Below, piece after piece: positions 1 through 5,118 of a stretch of 5,369 nt of DNA (position 1 is the first letter of the stretch; every line of letters begins with the position of its first letter). The notes beneath the pieces were generated by a model. That model made no database searches and had not been told where the DNA came from. It saw nothing but the letters and a program-made list of their open reading frames with translations. The DNA is taken from assembly GCA_024279045.1 (NCBI GenBank), contig JAJRRZ010000018.1, positions 1-5,369 on the forward strand, given 5' to 3'. The translations under genes were made by a program, and so were the position numbers. The DNA comes from Alphaproteobacteria bacterium (GTDB lineage: Bacteria; Pseudomonadota; Alphaproteobacteria; Rhizobiales; Aestuariivirgaceae).

Positions 1-1
1 G

Positions 2-463
2 CAATGTGCGCCGCACCTGTTGCAGGCAGTCCTGCCAGATGCGCACGTGCCTGTTCTCGTGATGGCGCAACCTGGCGAGGAAAGCGGGCCAGCGCTTGCG
101 CGTGGTGGGCCTGACCTTGCCGTTTGCCGCCAGCCGCGGCAACGTCATGGTATAGCGCGCACGGATGACGAGCCTGCGCACGGAGCAGGTATTGCCTCGT
201 CCCGCCAGGTTGGCGGTGTAGCGGGCCTGCAGGCGGGTGCTGGCCAACGCCTGCTGGCCACCCACGCGCGGCCCCTTGCGGCGCATGTCGCGCAGCAGGG
301 TGAGTTCGTCGCCGCCGGTGATGGTGTAATACCGCACCTGCACCTGTTTCTGCAGAACGGCCTGCGCCGCTTGCACAGGCAATGCGCCCACCACCTGCCA
401 GCCCACCAGCAAGGCCAGCGATGCGGCAACAATCCATTCCCTGCTCCCGGTCAAGCCATGCAT
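2..463 (-). CDS. DUF922 family predicted secreted Zn-dependent protease-like protein (3' end beyond window)
   Basis: Leftward open frame of 154 codons, cut off by the window edge. The ATG at 463 is preceded by GGAG with a 9-nt spacer. Residues 1-35 look like a Sec signal peptide: R8, a hydrophobic run from about 11 to 29, then VQAAQA as a likely cleavage region, so the product is probably periplasmic or exported. The mature part has the DUF922 layout: a YYTITGG start (45-51), a G-P-R-V-G-G segment (64-69), a Cys-containing strand (C93), a R-A-R-Y-T-M-T-L-P strand (101-109), and a helix with an H-E-N-R-H motif (135-139). This HExxH pattern is why the family is described as predicted secreted Zn-dependent proteases. 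A second cysteine (C146) could pair with C93. Family members are about 180-220 residues, so only a short C-terminus should be missing. Substrate and activity are not established. It is transcribed divergently from the csp-pyrD unit. Confidence 0.8.
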   Translation of the reverse strand, partial: MHGLTGSREWIVAASLALLVGWQVVGALPVQAAQAVLQKQVQVRYYTITGGDELTLLRDMRRKGPRVGGQQALASTRLQARYTANLAGRGNTCSVRRLVIRARYTMTLPRLAANGKVRPTTRKRWPAFLARLRHHENRHVRIWQDCLQQVRRTL

Positions 464-517
464 CGCGAAAATCTCCAGTCGCACGAATGAAAAAATGCCG
501 CCCCCATATTCCGCTGC

Positions 518-545
518 TTGCATCGTTCGCGCAAGAAGCTACAAC
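518..545 (+). promoter_or_regulatory. Candidate sigma70-type promoter for the csp-pyrD-arsC unit
   Basis: TTGCAT (518-523) and TACAAC (540-545) are separated by 16 nt in the divergent intergenic region. The -10 matches 4 of 6 consensus positions; the -35 keeps only TTG. Transcription would start near 552 and leave a leader of about 26 nt before the cold-shock start codon. The rest of the 464-577 gap holds no convincing hairpin. A promoter for the leftward DUF922 gene must also lie there, but I see no good match. Prediction by eye only. Confidence 0.3.
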
Positions 546-577
546 AACCACAGTTGCAAAACCATTGTGAGGCGGCC

Positions 578-850
578 ATGGCGGAGCGCCGGAAAGGCTG
601 GGTGAAATTCTATGATGTGCGCCGCGGTTTCGGCTTCATCGTGCCGGACGATGGCGGGCCAGACGTATTCGTGCATCACACGGCGCTGAACCGCGCAGGG
701 CTGCCGGCGCTGCTGCCCGGCATGCGCCTGTGTTTCGAGCTGGCAGCCGCCCGTCCCGGGCGCCGTCCGCAAGCCGACCGCCTGCTGCTGCTTGATGACG
801 ACATCACCACATCTGACGGCTCCGACACCCTGAAGGAGGCGGCGGAATGA
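578..850 (+). CDS. Small cold-shock-domain (CspA-like) nucleic-acid-binding protein
   Basis: 90 residues, with one cold-shock domain (OB fold) spanning about 6-72. RNP1 is R-G-F-G-F-I (16-21) and RNP2 is V-F-V-H-H (30-34), the two strands that stack on single-stranded RNA or DNA. The usual V-K-W-F is V-K-F-Y (9-12), so one aromatic position differs from CspA. The second half (L-P-G-M-R-L-C-F-E-L, then R-P-G-R-R-P-Q-A) matches the last two strands. A short acidic tail follows (72-90), longer than in minimal Csp proteins of about 67-70 residues. ATG 578 was chosen because GTGAGG sits 5 nt upstream and the domain starts at once; an in-frame ATG at 518 would add 20 unrelated residues. Its stop overlaps the pyrD start (ATGA). 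Likely role: RNA chaperone or single-strand binder in the cytoplasm. Whether it is cold-induced cannot be read from the sequence. Confidence 0.85.
   Translation: MAERRKGWVKFYDVRRGFGFIVPDDGGPDVFVHHTALNRAGLPALLPGMRLCFELAAARPGRRPQADRLLLLDDDITTSDGSDTLKEAAE
833..839 (+). promoter_or_regulatory. Strong Shine-Dalgarno site for pyrD inside the csp gene
   Basis: AAGGAGG lies within the last codons of the cold-shock gene, 7 nt before the ATG at 847. It fixes the pyrD start at the ATGA overlap rather than at any later ATG, and allows independent initiation as well as coupling to translation of the upstream gene. Confidence 0.8.
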
Positions 851-1950
851 GCGATGGCGAAACGGCCCACGGAGGCGTGCTGCAGCGGTTGGCATTGCGG
901 GCGCTGCATTGCCTGGAACCGGAGCGCGCGCATGACCTGGCGCTGTGGAGCCTTCAGCACGGGTTGTTTCCCGCAGTGGAGCAGGTGCGCGACGAACGCC
1001 TGCGCACCTCCTGCTGCGGGCTTCGGTTCGCCAACCCGCTGGGCATGGCCGCCGGCTTCGACAAGGATGCCCGCGTTGCGCCGGCGCTATGGAACATGGG
1101 CTTCGGCTTCGTGGAGGTGGGCACCCTCACCCCGCGCCCGCAGCCGGGCAACGCCCGCCCGCGACTGTTTCGCCTGCGCGAGGACGAAGCCATCATCAAT
1201 CGCTTCGGCTTCAACAATGCAGGACAGGCCGCCGTGCGGGGGCAGTTGCAACGCTGGCATGCCATGATTGGGCGCGGGGTGCTGGGAGTGAATGTCGGCG
1301 CCAACAAGGACAGCGCCGACCGCATCGCCGACTATGCCGCCGGGGCGCTGGCGCTGGCCGATGTGGCGGATTATCTGGCGGTGAACATTTCCTCGCCCAA
1401 CACGCCGGGCCTGCGCGACCTGCAGGGGCCGCGGGCGCTGGAGAAGCTGCTGGCCGCCGTCGGCAGGGCGCTGGCCGAGGCCGGGCGTGAGCAATGTCCG
1501 GTGCTGGTGAAGATCGCACCGGATATCGACGAGGCCGAGCTGGCCGAGATCATCGAGGTGGCCATATCCGGCGGCGCGACGGGGCTGATCGTCTCCAATA
1601 CCACCATCGCCCGGCCTGAAACCCTGCGCAGCCCACAGCGCGGCGAGGCGGGTGGACTGTCCGGCAGGCCGCTGTTCGAGCCCTCAACACGACTGCTGGC
1701 ACAGGCACATGTGCTGGCGAAGGGGCGGCTGCGACTCATCGGCGTCGGCGGCGTGCACGATGCGAAAACGGCATGGGAGAAGATCCGCGCCGGGGCCGAT
1801 CTGGTGCAATTGCTCAGCGCATTCGTCTATCATGGCCCGGCGCTGATTCCACGCATTCTGCGCGGTCTGCTGCTTGAGCTGGAGCGCGCCGGGCATGCCA
1901 GCATCGGCGAAGCTGTCGGCAGCGGCGCGCACGACTGGCTGGAGAAATGA
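847..1950 (+). CDS. pyrD: Dihydroorotate dehydrogenase (quinone), class 2
   Basis: Oxidises dihydroorotate to orotate, the fourth step of de novo pyrimidine synthesis, passing electrons through FMN to membrane ubiquinone. At 367 residues it has the usual class 2 length. The N-terminal helical extension (about 10-50, with L-E-P-E-R-A-H-D at 23-30) is the membrane/quinone-binding part that defines class 2. Next come F-A-N-P-L-G-M-A-A-G-F-D-K-D (61-74), G-T-L-T-P-R-P-Q-P-G-N (92-102), R-L-F-R-L (106-110), I-N-R-F-G-F-N-N (117-124), N-V-G-A-N-K-D (149-155), and N-I-S-S-P-N-T-P-G-L-R (180-190) with the catalytic base at S183. V-K-I-A-P-D (221-226), S-N-T-T (250-253), G-G-L-S-G-R-P-L (269-276) and G-V-G-G (299-302) complete the FMN and substrate sites. 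No key residue is missing. The C-terminus runs about 30 residues past the barrel. The start overlaps the csp stop, and an arsC-like gene follows after 19 bp, so the three are probably co-transcribed. Confidence 0.97.
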   Translation: MSDGETAHGGVLQRLALRALHCLEPERAHDLALWSLQHGLFPAVEQVRDERLRTSCCGLRFANPLGMAAGFDKDARVAPALWNMGFGFVEVGTLTPRPQPGNARPRLFRLREDEAIINRFGFNNAGQAAVRGQLQRWHAMIGRGVLGVNVGANKDSADRIADYAAGALALADVADYLAVNISSPNTPGLRDLQGPRALEKLLAAVGRALAEAGREQCPVLVKIAPDIDEAELAEIIEVAISGGATGLIVSNTTIARPETLRSPQRGEAGGLSGRPLFEPSTRLLAQAHVLAKGRLRLIGVGGVHDAKTAWEKIRAGADLVQLLSAFVYHGPALIPRILRGLLLELERAGHASIGEAVGSGAHDWLEK

Positions 1951-1969
1951 CCAACCGGGAGGAGCACCG

Positions 1970-2335
1970 ATGAAGGTGATCATGTGGCACAACCCGCGCT
2001 GCAGCAAATCGCGCCAGACGCTGCAACTGCTGCAGGACAAGGGCATCGAGCCGGAGATCGTGAAATATCTGGAAACGCCGCCCTCGGTGGAGGAGCTGCG
2101 GGAGGTCATCGGCCTGCTGGGCTTCTCTTCCGCGCGTGAGCTGATGCGCCGCAAGGAGAAGGAATACAAGGAACTGGGGCTGGATGATCCATCGAAGACG
2201 GAAGACGAGCTGATCGCCGCCATGGTGGCGCATCCGCGGCTGATCGAGCGCCCGGTCGTGATCGTCGAGAATGGCGGCGGCAAGCGCGCCGCCCTGGGCC
2301 GCCCGCCGGAGAACGTGCTGGCGCTGTTCGATTGA
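1970..2335 (+). CDS. arsC: ArsC/Spx-family protein, probable glutaredoxin-dependent arsenate reductase
   Basis: 121-residue thioredoxin-fold protein of the ArsC family. The redox motif H-N-P-R-C-S-K-S-R (7-15) holds the catalytic C11. The three arginines that bind arsenate in E. coli ArsC appear in equivalent contexts: R60 (A-R-E-L-M-R), R94 (L-I-E-R-P) and R111 (L-G-R-P-P-E). The middle segment Y-L-E-T-P-P-S-V-E-E-L (33-43) is also typical. Known family chemistry is reduction of arsenate to arsenite using glutathione and glutaredoxin. It lacks the C-terminal tail of the 141-residue plasmid ArsC and matches shorter chromosomal homologues. The start at 1970 has GGGAGGAG about 5 nt upstream; an in-frame ATG at 1982 would cut into the first strand. 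No arsR, arsB or acr3 gene is nearby, so arsenic resistance is not shown by context. YffB-like or other thiol-redox roles remain possible. Confidence 0.85.
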   Translation: MKVIMWHNPRCSKSRQTLQLLQDKGIEPEIVKYLETPPSVEELREVIGLLGFSSARELMRRKEKEYKELGLDDPSKTEDELIAAMVAHPRLIERPVVIVENGGGKRAALGRPPENVLALFD

Positions 2336-2363
2336 GCCGACCAGCTCAATCGTTTCATTTCTT
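2329..2363 (+). terminator. Intrinsic terminator overlapping the arsC stop codon
   Basis: A perfect 9-bp inverted repeat (CGATTGAGC at 2329-2337, GCTCAATCG at 2344-2352) surrounds a 6-nt loop. It is followed by a T-rich run (TTTCATTTCTT, 2353-2363). The left arm contains the last arsC codon and its TGA. The T-run is also the complement of the end of the leftward binding-protein gene. On the minus strand the same stem is followed by AACAGCG and has no U-tract, so it should terminate mainly rightward transcription, although it sits just past the leftward stop as well. The stem is only moderately GC-rich, so efficiency may be modest. Confidence 0.7.
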
Positions 2364-4217
2364 GTCCAGGCGCGCAGCTTTCTCCCTGTCGAACCACCAG
2401 ATGTCGGGAAAGCCCACCGAATGCTCGGGGATGCGTGCGGGCTTGCCGAAACGATCCCAGCGGGCGGTGCGCTGATAGGTGATGTGCCACATCGGCACCA
2501 CGTAGTGATTCCACAGCAACACCCGGTCGAGCGCGCGGGTGGCGGCCACCAGCTCATCACGGCTTTTGGCATAGATGATGCGCTCGATCAGCCAGTCCAC
2601 CGCCGCGTCCTTGATGCCCGCCCAATTGCGTGAACCGGGACGATCGGCTGCTGCCGATCCCCAGTAGTTGCGCTGCTCGTTGCCGGGGCTGAGTGACTGG
2701 CCCCAGGAGCCGACGATGATGTCGAAGTCGAAGCTCTTCACGCGCCGCTCGTATTGCGCCGAATCGATGGTGCGCACGCTGGTCTGGATGCCCAGCCGAT
2801 TCAGCGTGCGCGCATAGGGCAGCACGATGCGCTCGAAGGCCGGCGAGACCAGCAGGAACTCCACCCGGAACGGCTCGCCCTTGTCATTCACCAGCCACTT
2901 GCCTTGGCGCTTCCAGCCCGCCTGCTGCAACAACTGAAAGGCCTTGCGCAGGTTGGCGCGCTGCTGCTGTGGCGTGTCGTTCACGGGATTCCTGTATTCC
3001 TGCGTGAAGACCTCCTGCGGCACCTTGTCCCTGATCTGCTGCAGCAGCTCCAGTTCACGCCCCTGCGGCAGCCCCGTGGCGGCCAGCTCGGAGTTGGAGA
3101 AGAAGCTGTTGGTGCGCTTGTATTGGCCATGGAACAGGTTGCGGTTGGCCCATTCGAAGTCGAAGGCCAGGTTGAAGGCCTGCCGCACGCGGGCATCGGC
3201 GAATTTCGCCCGCCGCAGGTTCAGCACGAAGGCCTGCATGCCCTGACTGTTCTTCAGGTGGAATTTCTCCAGGATGACGCGGCCATCCTTCACCGCCGGA
3301 AAATCGTAACCCGTGGCCCAGCGCTTGGAGTTGTTCTCGTCGCGCCAGTCGTATTCATCGGCCTTGAAGGCCTCGAAGGCCACCGTCTCGTCGCGGAAAT
3401 AGACCACGTGGATCTCGTCGAAATTGTCATGGCCGACGTTCACCGGCAGGTCTTTTGCCCAGTAGTCTTCCACCCGTTTCAGGGTGATGTGTTCGCCGGG
3501 CTTGAAGTCGGCGATGCGATAGGCAGCGGAGCCCAGCGGCGCCTCCAGCAATGGCTTTGTGATGTCGCGCGGCTTGCCGTGCGCGCTGTTGGCCGTCCAC
3601 CAGTGCTTCGGCAGCACCGGCATCTGCCCGGTGATCTGCGGCAGCTCGCGGTTGCCCTTCACGGCAAAGGCGAAACGCACCTCGCGCTCGCCGGTCTGCT
3701 CCACCTTTTCGATATCGCGGTAATAGAAGGCATAGAAAGGGTGCGCCTGCTTAAGCCCCTGCATGGAGAAGATGATATCTTCCGGCGTGATGGGCTGCCC
3801 GTCGTGAAAGCGCGCCTCTTGGCGCAGGCGACAGGCGACGAAGGCATAATCGTCGGGCCAGGCCACGGCCTCGGCAATCAGGCCGTATTCGGAGCCGGGT
3901 TCGTCCAGCGCCGGCTTGATAAGCCGGTCGTAGATGCTGCCGACCGCGCCGGCGGCCTCGCCCTTGAAGCTGAAGGGATTGAGCGAATCGAACGAGCCGA
4001 TGGCGAACAGCCGCACCCTGCCGCCCTTGGGCGCATCGGGCTTCACGTAGTCGAAATGGCGAAAGTCGGGGCCGTATTTCAGATCACCGAACAGCGACAG
4101 GCCATGCTTCCAGCGCAGACCATCGGCGGTTTCGCCGGCGATGCCCGCCAGCTTCAGCGCGGGCAGGCCCGGCACGGCGGCCAGTAGTTTCAGCAGGGTG
4201 CGGCGAGAAAGCCTCAT
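2355..4217 (-). CDS. YejA-like ABC transporter substrate-binding protein (SBP family 5) with Tat-type leader
   Basis: 620-residue periplasmic solute-binding protein of the peptide/nickel family (SBP_bac_5), most like E. coli YejA, the binding component of the YejABEF transporter for microcin C and peptides. The N-terminus M-R-L-S-R-R-T-L-L-K followed by a hydrophobic run to about 27 fits a twin-arginine signal; there is no lipobox cysteine. Mature features shared with YejA include F-R-H-F-D-Y-V-K-P-D-A-P-K-G-G (52-66), D-E-P-G-S-E-Y-G-L-I-A-E (105-116), the family signature R-F-H-D-G-Q-P-I-T-P-E-D (136-147), V-A-F-E-A-F-K-A (279-286), L-A-F-D-F-E-W (350-356), R-T-N-S-F-F (368-373), E-V-F-T-Q-E-Y (402-408) and R-A-L-D-R-V-L-L-W-N-H-Y-V-V-P-M-W (561-577). 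ATG 4217 was chosen over an in-frame ATG at 4343 because AAGAGG lies 9 nt upstream and the Tat motif follows directly; the longer form would span the upstream terminator. No permease or ATPase gene is adjacent, and the gene ends tail-to-tail with the arsC-like gene. Confidence 0.93.
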   Translation of the reverse strand: MRLSRRTLLKLLAAVPGLPALKLAGIAGETADGLRWKHGLSLFGDLKYGPDFRHFDYVKPDAPKGGRVRLFAIGSFDSLNPFSFKGEAAGAVGSIYDRLIKPALDEPGSEYGLIAEAVAWPDDYAFVACRLRQEARFHDGQPITPEDIIFSMQGLKQAHPFYAFYYRDIEKVEQTGEREVRFAFAVKGNRELPQITGQMPVLPKHWWTANSAHGKPRDITKPLLEAPLGSAAYRIADFKPGEHITLKRVEDYWAKDLPVNVGHDNFDEIHVVYFRDETVAFEAFKADEYDWRDENNSKRWATGYDFPAVKDGRVILEKFHLKNSQGMQAFVLNLRRAKFADARVRQAFNLAFDFEWANRNLFHGQYKRTNSFFSNSELAATGLPQGRELELLQQIRDKVPQEVFTQEYRNPVNDTPQQQRANLRKAFQLLQQAGWKRQGKWLVNDKGEPFRVEFLLVSPAFERIVLPYARTLNRLGIQTSVRTIDSAQYERRVKSFDFDIIVGSWGQSLSPGNEQRNYWGSAAADRPGSRNWAGIKDAAVDWLIERIIYAKSRDELVAATRALDRVLLWNHYVVPMWHITYQRTARWDRFGKPARIPEHSVGFPDIWWFDREKAARLDKK

Positions 4218-4241
4218 GCGCCTGTTCCTCTTGCCTGATTC

Positions 4242-4270
4242 ATCATGACTGTTGGCGGAGAGGGTAGCAA
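4242..4270 (-). promoter_or_regulatory. Candidate sigma70-type promoter for the YejA-like gene
   Basis: Reading leftward, TTGCTA (4270-4265) and CATGAT (4247-4242) are separated by exactly 17 nt, each matching 4 of 6 consensus positions. Transcription would start near 4235, just ahead of the AAGAGG ribosome site (4232-4227). The position fits the need for a separate promoter downstream of the cytochrome terminator. Prediction by eye. Confidence 0.4.
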
Positions 4271-4285
4271 ATGCCGCCCGTGGCG

Positions 4286-4323
4286 GAAATGAAAATGCCG
4301 ACAGCCCGAAAGGACTGCCGGCA
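4286..4323 (-). terminator. Strong intrinsic terminator of the cytochrome c gene
   Basis: In the leftward transcript, TGCCGGCAGTCC (4323-4312) pairs fully with GGGCTGTCGGCA (4307-4296): 12 bp, of which two are G-U wobbles, closing a 4-nt UUUC loop. The tail TTTTCATTT (4295-4287) follows directly. On the plus strand the two wobbles become A-C mismatches, which indicates the hairpin works for leftward RNA. It lies 36 bp past the cytochrome stop codon and before the binding-protein promoter, separating the two genes transcriptionally. Confidence 0.88.
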
Positions 4324-4359
4324 CGGCATGAGTCATGGGTCATGTGGCCTGCGTGGCCG

Positions 4360-4905
4360 TTACTTGGCCAGAGATTCCAGATAGGCCAGCAGATTGTCGA
4401 TGTCCGCCTGCTTTTTCAGCCCGGCAAAGGCCATCTTGTTGCCGGGAATGAAGCCTTTCGGGTCGGCCAGATACTGCGCCAGATTTTCCTTCGTCCAGGT
4501 GCCCAGCTCGGCAGCCTTGGCCTTCATGGCATCGGAATACTTGAAGCCTTCCACCGAGGCCACCGGGCGGTTGATGATATTCACCAGATGCGGGCCAACC
4601 TTGTTCTTGTCCTTGTCGGCGAAGTGGCAGGCCTTGCACTTGTTGAACACCTTCTTGCCCTTGGCCGGATCCGGACCGGCGGCAGCAGCAGGTTGAGCGG
4701 CGGCAACAGCCTGCCCGCCACCGGCGGCGGGGCTGGCGGCCTCCTGCTTCTTCTCCTGCGGCTTGGCTTCTTCCACCTCGGGTATTTCAATGACTGGCTG
4801 GGCTGGCGGTTTGGCGTTGAACATCATGTTGGCAAAGGCGCGCACGCCGAACACGAGCGCCAGCGCCAGCACGGTGCCTACCACCGCATTGATCAACATG
4901 CGCAT
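4360..4905 (-). CDS. Membrane-anchored class I cytochrome c (CycM/c552-like)
   Basis: 181 residues. An uncleaved N-terminal membrane helix (about 3-25, L-I-N-A-V-V-G-T-V-L-A-L-A-L-V-F-G) is followed by a flexible Pro/Ala/Glu/Lys-rich linker (31-80) and a class I cytochrome domain (81-181). Haem is attached at C90-K-A-C93-H94, with H94 as one axial ligand and M158 in G-N-K-M-A-F-A-G as the other. The segments V-G-P-H-L (103-107), G-F-K-Y-S-D-A-M (120-127) and a C-terminal helix L-L-A-Y-L-E-S-L (172-179) match alphaproteobacterial membrane-bound cytochromes of the cy/CycM type. Those carry electrons from the bc1 complex to terminal oxidases while tethered on the periplasmic side of the inner membrane. 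ATG 4905 was chosen because GGAGG (4919-4915) lies 9 nt upstream; an in-frame ATG at 4935 would add ten charged residues and has poorer spacing. Which oxidase it serves is unknown. Confidence 0.93.
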   Translation of the reverse strand: MRMLINAVVGTVLALALVFGVRAFANMMFNAKPPAQPVIEIPEVEEAKPQEKKQEAASPAAGGGQAVAAAQPAAAAGPDPAKGKKVFNKCKACHFADKDKNKVGPHLVNIINRPVASVEGFKYSDAMKAKAAELGTWTKENLAQYLADPKGFIPGNKMAFAGLKKQADIDNLLAYLESLAK

Positions 4906-4914
4906 GTTTCTTGG

Positions 4915-4919
4915 CCTCC
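4915..4919 (-). promoter_or_regulatory. Shine-Dalgarno site fixing the cytochrome c start
   Basis: GGAGG on the minus strand is 9 nt from ATG 4905 and 15 nt from the next in-frame ATG at 4899. It lies downstream of the alternative ATG at 4935, so it supports 4905 as the start. Confidence 0.7.
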
Positions 4920-4950
4920 GATTTCGTGAAACCATTCCCCTTCGCGGCGA

Positions 4951-4979
4951 TAACTAGCCGCTCGCCAACGCTGTTGCAA
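4951..4979 (-). promoter_or_regulatory. Weak candidate promoter for cytochrome c beside the IS end
   Basis: Reading leftward, TTGCAA (4979-4974) is followed after 17 nt by TAGTTA (4956-4951). The -35 is fair (4 of 6); the -10 is poor. It falls in the roughly 78 bp of native DNA left between the ribosome site and the insertion sequence, so it may be the retained promoter. The true promoter could instead have been displaced by the insertion or supplied by it. Confidence 0.22.
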
Positions 4980-4998
4980 CCAGGAAGGGGCAGTTATG

Positions 4999-5026
4999 AG
5001 CCCGTTGCGGCATTTTGCGCAGGGCT
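4999..5026. repeat. Subterminal inverted repeat inside the IS left end
   Basis: AGCCC (4999-5003) pairs with GGGCT (5022-5026), and TGCG (5006-5009) with CGCA (5018-5021), leaving a 2-nt bulge and an 8-nt loop. Such end-proximal hairpins could take part in transposase binding or limit transcription entering from outside. The role is inferred. Confidence 0.45.
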
Positions 5027-5104
5027 TAGGCTCAGGACCCATAAAATATGTTGTCTGTTGTGTGAATGCATGATTCCCTTTCTTTTGCAAAGTATTGATT
5101 CTCT

Positions 5105-5111
5105 GGAGGGG
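5105..5111 (+). promoter_or_regulatory. Shine-Dalgarno site of the transposase
   Basis: GGAGGGG lies 7 nt upstream of ATG 5119 and supports that start. Confidence 0.65.
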
Positions 5112-5118
5112 TTTGTCG

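Noticed and set aside
464..500. Run of six T on the minus strand after a GC-rich stretch, terminator-like
   Set aside because: No inverted repeat precedes the T-run, and it lies upstream of the DUF922 gene, where a terminator is not needed.
487..570. 27-codon frame (starting M-K-K-C-R) just before the cold-shock gene, possible leader peptide
   Set aside because: No Shine-Dalgarno site precedes it, it starts upstream of the predicted transcription start, and it has no attenuation-like hairpins or codon runs.
1684..2514. 276-codon and overlapping 252-codon minus-strand frames opposite the pyrD end and arsC
   Set aside because: They run through two well-supported genes and a terminator and show no family motif; they are composition shadows.
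2754..4187. 477-codon open frame on the plus strand, antisense to the YejA-like gene
   Set aside because: It lies wholly opposite a gene with strong family similarity, has no recognisable domain or ribosome site, and long antisense frames are expected in GC-rich coding DNA.
4252..4929. 225-codon plus-strand frame opposite cytochrome c
   Set aside because: Antisense to a cytochrome with clear haem motifs; the translated frame has no recognisable features.
4944..4966. Short inverted repeats (GCGGC/GCCGC and GGCGA/TCGCC) near the cytochrome promoter region, possible operator
   Set aside because: Arms are only 5 bp, mutually exclusive and GC-rich; this is expected by chance in such DNA.
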